Positions 58,546-64,000 of a DNA stretch of 64,000 nt are shown piece after piece. Numbering within the stretch: position 1 is the first letter of the stretch; each line of letters opens with the position of its first letter. Source of the stretch: Nephrocerus scutellatus. Lineage: Eukaryota > Arthropoda > Insecta > Diptera > Pipunculidae. The position numbers were made by a program, and so were the translations under genes. The stretch spans positions 89,198,779 through 89,262,778 of the forward strand of contig OX352761.1 of NCBI GenBank assembly GCA_947095585.1. The letters run 5' to 3'. The notes below the pieces were generated by a model. That model saw nothing but the letters and a program-made list of their open reading frames with translations. It was not told where the DNA came from and did not search any database.

Positions 58546-60264
58546 CATCTCATCTTTAATCGTAATATCGACCACAATGTCAACAAGAAATTGTTAAATT
58601 TGCGGGGAACATTATTAGGTACATACAATAGACTTCAGTATTTGTACCTAATTAATTAGGTAACGTTTGTTTTATATAATATAAGAGATATAAGAAAAGT
58701 AAATCAAATTTAAATTAATGTACCTTTCTGTACTTAAACAGCCGGATTACTGAAGTGGTCTCCTCACATTTCAATTGACTATAGTCCCGTCGCTTCATTT
58801 TTGCTATTGAGAAATGTAAAAGTAGAGTAAGCGTCTCTTGTGGAAAATATTAAAATACAATGAACAAGCATTGTTTATGAAAGGTGCTTTTACCAATTAA
58901 AATGTTACTGGATGCCTTGTCCAAGCGAATACAAAAGGATACAGCTGTTGTTACGGTAGAAACCGATCAACATTTTTTTAATTGTTTTCAAGGCGATGGC
59001 ACCAAGATAACATATATAATACCGGCTTTACACCGTTGCTTACTTTATTATCAAAATAGTATAATAGTAATAAAGTATAATATCAAAATAAAGTATCTCC
59101 ATATAATAGCTATCAAAAATAAAGTATGTCGTATAAAAATGTTTTTTTACGGTATAACGACAATAAAGTGGAAAATAAGAAAAAAACTCGAGGTAAAATC
59201 AAAAACACAACTGCTTGCTTATTTCGATTTAATTATTAATGACATATTGCACTCAATCATGTATAATATTAATTTTAGCATACTTCAGACCAAAAAACAT
59301 TAACTGAATCTAACTTTATCTCATGCAGTGTAAAACCGAATATGGGAGGTAGTACAATAGTATTATACTAAATTGATAATAAAGTATGCACGGTGTAAAG
59401 TCTGTCTAAGTTAACACAAGCATTTTTTTACAAATTTTGGTTTTTCTTTTGCTGTAGTTCGTTGCAGTTTATGTTTATGTTTATTAAGTTTATGTAAGCA
59501 TGTGTTCACACGTATGTACATATAAAAGAAATTCTCTGTAAAGGTTTTAACATGCAGCCCGGCGTTGAGCTGTGCTAAAATGAAACCTTATGTGCCGGAA
59601 AGATTTCAATTGCTACAGTTTCTTGTATAGGGTGTCCCTACGAGAGCGCCGGATTTAAAGGGCGTCCCACAAAGAGCGCCGGATTTAAATTTGTGTCTTT
59701 TTTGTTAACATATTAATTTTTGTTTGTTTTTGCTTAAATTGTTGAACTAGCATTTTATTCTTTCTTTTTTTTATTTGTTATAACAAATAGTATAGAGATA
59801 TCAACAGGAACGAAGTAGAACAAAATTTTTTATACAAAAATGGATGGGCTCCGCAATTGAAATGGGTTGTACACTCAGTTGAGTGAGAGCATTCTAATTT
59901 GTGTTTTGTTTCATATTCAAAACCTTCTCTATAGAAAGCCCAACTGTATGCAAACTAATGCACTGAACAATCCCATTTTGAATTTTTTATTAAGCATGTT
60001 AATGTGTATCAGCGAAACCCTCCATAGAAAGTCCGCTGATTTTTATATATAAAACTAATATTTTTATTAATTAAATTTAATATTCTATGTAAGCAACGTA
60101 ATTTGTATCGACAAAATTACAAATACGTAGTTACTAAAAAAACGCCAAAAGGTCGGCGCTGCTTGCGTCATTCAAATGAATGTAGCAGCATAATATATTA
60201 AATATTTTAATTTTTTTTTTATTTTAGTGATTTTTTATTTAAGTGACGAAATGGAGCCAACCCC
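58546..60264. other. Long AT-rich stretch without assignable gene
   Basis: No domain recognisable in any frame. The frame 58884-59303 is AT-driven. A 16-base word, gagcgccggatttaaa, occurs twice (59645 and 59676) with similar flanks (gtcccta/gtcccac), a small direct repeat. It may include the 5' part of the P-type relic that follows. Confidence 0.4.
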
Positions 60265-60530
60265 AAAAATTTCTAGCTTAAAATATATATTTTCGGTGCG
60301 CAAAAATATATCGATATTTAAAAAAGAAATTTCAATGTCAACTTCCAGCTGTATCTTCAATTCGAAGTTGGAAGACAGTAAAACACATAAAACCTGGTAT
60401 TAATGGAGACATTTCTAATAATTTAGCTGAATGGTGCTAGGACATGGATGATACTTCAAGATATGCGGTTATTGTATATGACGACGTCGATATTAAACGA
60501 GATCTTGATTATAATTCATTCATGATCATA
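60265..60530 (+). pseudogene. P-element/THAP9-type transposase fragment (relic)
   Basis: One plus-strand frame reads, with two stops, IYFRCAKIYRYLKKKFQCQL, then PAVSSIRSWKTVKHIKPGIN (from 60344) and YAVIVYDDVDIKRDLDYN (near 60466). The series of a YLRKKF-like helix, a Leu-Pro x SS-Ile-Arg-x-Trp turn, and an Asp-Asp/Glu block followed by IK+ is what the start of the RNase H-like region of P-element and THAP9 transposases looks like. No THAP finger or GTP-binding part seen. Assigned by motif order only. Confidence 0.45.
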
Positions 60531-61140
60531 TTGATAGACTCACTGACCTATATAAGAGAATAATTATTAAAAATATCGACTTGATGTTACCAAGGGTCCA
60601 ATAACCGAAATTGCTATTACCAGTTAAATGTTTCTGAAGACCACCCATTTTAAGAACTTTTATTTAACTTGACCCCTTTTTGTATGTATTTTCGACCACT
60701 TTAAGGTCCTTTTTAACCAACTTCCACATGACCTAGAGAGCTAACATTTATTGAGTGTCAAAGTCCAAAATAGCATTTTTTATATTCCATGACGCATGAC
60801 ACGTGTCACGTTTTGCGTGTGATGTTTGAGCTATTTTTTAACCACATTTCGCACGACCTAAAGGGCTGAAATTTTGTGAGCGGCTCCATGTCAGGGGCAA
60901 ATTTTGATATACCGCGTTTAACGCGTGTTGCGAGTCGGGAGTGGCGCGAAGCGTGGAAAAATAAAATACTTTGAAATAGCACCGACCTCAAAAACAGATA
61001 GTTTGGCGACTATTACCAAATAATAAACGACTGTGTGACGTGTTTCGATATATATATAAAAGTTTGTAACCGAAAAATGAAGTTTTTTTACATTTTCTTG
61101 TTTAATTATGTAAATAAGAAGATTTATGGGTCCACTTAGC
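60531..61140. other. Spacer without assignable feature
   Basis: No recognisable coding sequence. It contains tcatgacgcatgacacgtgt-type short repeats near 60788 and agttaatt-poor AT-rich DNA. Confidence 0.4.
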
Positions 61141-61910
61141 TCACTTAGTTAAAAGTGTTCGAAAAAACTTAGACGGAGTTGCAAGTTGGTCAGTATTGAA
61201 AGAATAGTATGAGATTGAAACAAATTCTATCACAAAAATTTGCACAAAATTGTCATATGCACATATAAAACCAATAATCAATAATTGATGTTTGATTCTT
61301 GAGGAGCTGTTTAAGGTTGCTTTCGTTTTCTTTGATTGAGTTGATGTTGCCGACAAAGTTTACAGCGCCACGTTCGACTCTCCCGCTTTTCAGTAGAATG
61401 TTTTCATCCTTCAAGTCTGCTAATCCGAATTCAAGGGTTCGTAGTGTATTCATGCATGTTGCCTTTTGATTCATGAGATTGCATAAATGTTAGAGAGCTC
61501 TAGTTCCATTGGTGAAAGCAGCCATCTCTTTCCAATATGGTTGTAGTTTGTTGTAGGTTATAATATTCCATTCGGATCGTGATGCTCGCGTGTTCCTTCG
61601 AAGTGTAAGCCGATTTTTGATTTAAACTCCGTTTTTTCCACTTTCCCAGCGGAAATGAGTGGGAATGTGAGCAGTGCTATAAGTAATATGGCATGCTGGG
61701 AAGTGCTGATATTCTCCGTTTTTTATTTTGTGGCATTTCATCAGATAGTTTTACAGAGGGCTGTGATTCGCGATTGTCGGTGGATGTTGTAGCCTGTTGA
61801 TTTGGTTGTTGTTCACATTTTTTCATTCTCGTCACTAAGTCTAGGAAGTGGTCCCAGACATCGAACTGCTCGTTTAAATACGCCTGAAACCGTTTTAATA
61901 TCTGCAACTC
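61141..61910 (-). pseudogene. Env-like and post-integrase region of a BEL/Pao or errantivirus-like element
   Basis: Minus-strand frames. 61907-61677 (MQILKRFQAYLNEQFDVWDH, then SDEMPQNKKRRISALPS) comes first, followed in another frame by a short hydrophobic LLTFPLISAGK (possible signal peptide). The segment 61474-61253 follows: LADLKDENILLKSGRVERGA and VNFVGNINSIKENES. The Arg-x-x-Arg/Gly-Ala-Val-Asn-Phe-Val-Gly order resembles the cleavage site and start of the fusion peptide in insect retroelement env proteins, but the site reads RVER rather than RxKR. The sequence is short and frameshifted. Env-like is an inference from position after integrase and from this motif. Confidence 0.4.
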
Positions 61911-62720
61911 TTACGATGTCGTCGGTTCCATTGTAGGTCTTTATTACACGTGTCAAGGGTCATTTTAAGACTGAAACGTTCTGTTCCTGGATGATAACGA
62001 TGTCTCCGTCTTTAACGTTTTTTGACCGCTCTTGCCATTTATTTCGGTACTGTAATTCGTTGATGTAGTCCCGCGACCACCTAATCCAGAATTCATGTTT
62101 AAGACGAGAAACCAACTTCCATCTGGTTTCCAAGCTGGTGTTCATAGATTTAGCTTGTGCATCAATCTGAGCTGTGAGCGGTTCACCGATTAAGAAATGT
62201 CCTGGAGCTAGTGCAGCTACGTCGTTTGGGTCATTTGATATTGGTGAAATTGGTCTGGAATTTAGTATTGCTTCAATTTCGATTACCAGTGTTTCCAATT
62301 CCTCATACGTCAAAGATGCATTTCCTAAACTTCGAACTAAGAGATGTTTTGCAGATTTCACAGCTGTTTCCCATAGGCCACCAAAGTGTGGTGCTCTTGG
62401 TGGTATGAAATTAACTTGTAAGCCTCTGTTTTTGCATGCATTTGTAATTGCTTATTGTGCGTCAGATGAGTAGATTACAGTTGACAGTTCAGGTACTTTA
62501 TTTTTCGCTCCAGCGCAGTTCGTTGCATTGTCACAATTCAAGTTTTGGCAGTGTCCACGTCGGCCGATGATTCTCATGAGAGCACCAATAAATCCCTCTG
62601 TGGTGACATAACAGTCGAGTGGCAACATTCAAAGCGAGCAGACGTGTAGTGAATTTTCGACAAAGTGTATTAAAACGACATTTACAAAGACAAAACCCGC
62701 AGCTGCAAAAAAGCAATTTT
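61911..62720 (-). pseudogene. BEL/Pao integrase core and C-terminal domain, broken
   Basis: Minus strand. From about 62700: NVATRLLCHHRGIYWCSHE (weak), NCDNATNCAGAKNKVPEL (near 62545; second catalytic aspartate region), NFIPPRAPHFGGLWETAVKS (near 62410; holds the Glu of the DDE triad), then the frame 62361-61960 with LTYEELETLVIEIEAILNSR, LAPGHFLIGEPLTA, KWQERSKNVKDGDIVIIQEQ. That is the usual BEL/Pao end with the DUF5641-type domain, followed by VRVADIKT (near 61905). Stops and frame shifts precede the Glu. The remainder of pol and the LTRs are not identifiable. Confidence 0.8.
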
Positions 62721-63388
62721 TAATGCTAACAAGCGACAAAAGTAATTTTTATTACTAACAAGCGACAAAACAAACGACAGAAAAAAAAATAAAAGACAAG
62801 ACATTTATTACGCCAAGAAGACAAAAAATTATCAGTGTACACAAATTACAATGGGTATACACAAGTGTACGTGTGTTTGTGTCGCGCGATTTAACCCAAA
62901 CGCGAATAATATCTTACGCAGGTACAAACAGTGAAAACAGTGTAAAAATTAAATTATTATTATTTTTTTTCAAATTTAAAAATTGTAAACAAAGAACCAA
63001 ATTTACAATCTTCATCAATGGCCTGAATCGATTGGAGGTTTCTCCGGTGAAATTGGTCAAACTACGAGGTGTAATATATAAATTTTCAATAAATGCAGAT
63101 GTGGCAATCCCATTAACAAATAATAAATAAATGTTCTTATGGCAACCCTATTGTTTTGTAATGCCAACATAAAAACAAGCTATAACTAAAGCTTTTACCT
63201 TTTTACCTTTTTCCTCAAAAAAGAAAAACACAATTCATCGTGTGCGAGAAATTATCATCACCTAACAAAAGTGTTTTATTTTATTTAAAGTTGTTTTATA
63301 ATATTCACTATCAAACAATACTTGGTGTCAGATGTGAATCAACAAATAAAACAAATAAACAAAGTGAAAATGGAAAACAAATTTTACC
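62721..63388. other. Probable 5' leader or LTR of the following gypsy element
   Basis: AT-rich with aagcgacaaaa repeated twice (62728 and 62760) and a T-rich run at 62955. No coding content that I recognise. Position just before a gag start suggests LTR plus leader, but the second LTR is outside the window, so this cannot be verified. Confidence 0.3.
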
Positions 63389-64000
63389 ATGCCGTCTGGA
63401 TTGGCATTTAGTGATGCAGAAAAAAATTTCGACAATTTTAAGACCAAATTTGAATGGTTTATCGAAGAATTCAGTTCCAAGGATGAGACGGAAAAAAAGA
63501 AAGTCGAAAAATTATTGTTCGCCCTAGGTAGTGAGGGTTTTGAGATATACAACACATTCACCCTGGACGAAATAACATTGACTAAGGTTCTAGACAAATT
63601 CAATGAACATTTTGCACCTAAGAAGAACCCAATTGTTGAAGCATATAACATATTCAACGAAATGACACAAAACCGTTCCAGTCTGTCGACAATTTTATTA
63701 TTGAAGTTAAAAACCAAGGAATGGTATGCGAATTTAAGTGTGCGAGTGGTATACATACACGGACAGAATGATAAGAGACAGGCTGGTAATAGGTGTAAGA
63801 GACAAGTCCATACAAAAGCAGTTGCTTGCTCAAAAACAACTTAATTATTAAAAAGCGATAGAAATATGCAAAAACTCAGGCGTCATCAACGAGCAACTCA
63901 AAACATTGATAAGCCCATCAAAACTGAAAAAGTGGAGGCCATAAAAATAAACACCGAAAGAGATATAACTCAAAGATATCATCAAGAAGGGCAAAGAAAC
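63389..64000 (+). pseudogene. Ty3/gypsy gag, 5' part, frameshifted, runs off the window
   Basis: Start MPSGLAFSDAEKNFDNFKTK at 63389, then DETEKKKVEKLLFALGSEGF, LTKVLDKFNEHFAPKKNPI and AYNIFNEMTQNRSS, the capsid core of a gypsy gag of the K02A2.6-like type. Near 63700-63770 the gag reading passes to another frame (MIRDRLVIGVRDKSIQKQLL at about 63768). There a stop also follows (after QKQLNY), and the sense frame goes on to about 63940. At least two lesions. The pol part lies beyond 64000. Confidence 0.75.

Noticed and set aside
58884..59303. 139-codon ORF in AT-rich DNA
   Set aside because: Composition-driven (Ile, Lys, Tyr, Asn), no motif, no splice or repeat support.

Overview
The window is a transposon-dense piece of an animal nuclear genome, almost certainly a cyclorrhaphan fly (Diptera). 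Evidence: two spliced genes with animal orthologs, GT-AG introns, AT-rich spacers, and insect-type mobile elements (BEL/Pao, Ty3/gypsy, an errantivirus with env, Helitrons with TC...CTAG ends, several LINE clades and a P-type transposase relic). I cannot name the species from sequence alone.

Two host genes were found. (1) A calcineurin B homologous protein (CHP1-type) gene on the + strand: exon 1 at 15698-15764, exon 2 at 29810-30073, exon 3 at 30135-30373. Intron 1 is about 14 kb and consists largely of nested transposons. (2) Sec23, the COPII coat GTPase-activating subunit, on the - strand in four coding exons: 43703-42106, 42045-41892, 41834-41286 and 39465-39376. Everything else I can assign is mobile or repetitive DNA.

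Layout. 1-1948: 3' part of a broken RTE-like LINE. 1814-11840: four head-to-tail copies of a 2.507-kb unit, whose left edge lies in that LINE and whose right edge lies in a BEL/Pao element. 11424-14623: the rest of that internally deleted BEL/Pao element (- strand). 15.7-30.4 kb: the CHP1 gene. Its first intron holds an old LINE (called A here) cut into four pieces by a second LINE, a third deleted LINE, and a satellite-bearing element that itself received a deleted gypsy element, with a Helitron at its edge. 30.5-38.9 kb: a MITE, then three LINE relics (C, B, D), B with an intact ORF1. 39.3-43.7 kb: Sec23. 44.1-46.8 kb: dispersed repeats, satellite and a second Helitron. 47300-57829: an errantivirus with identical 307-bp LTRs but a defective interior; its env is split by a second, apparently intact gypsy element (52211-56885, identical 181-bp LTRs, one 1406-codon gag-pol ORF). 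57.9-64 kb: a ~118-bp satellite, a P-type transposase relic, the 3' half of a BEL/Pao-like element with an env-like segment, and the start of another gypsy gag that runs off the window.

Most striking points: the four-copy tandem array with both breakpoints inside transposons; the defective errantivirus with identical LTRs and a deletion that fuses the integrase zinc finger to the env cleavage region; the young intact gypsy inside it; and the loss of calcium ligands in EF-hand 4 of the CHP1-type protein. I found no CRISPR array, rRNA or confident tRNA gene, and nothing I would call a new multi-gene system.
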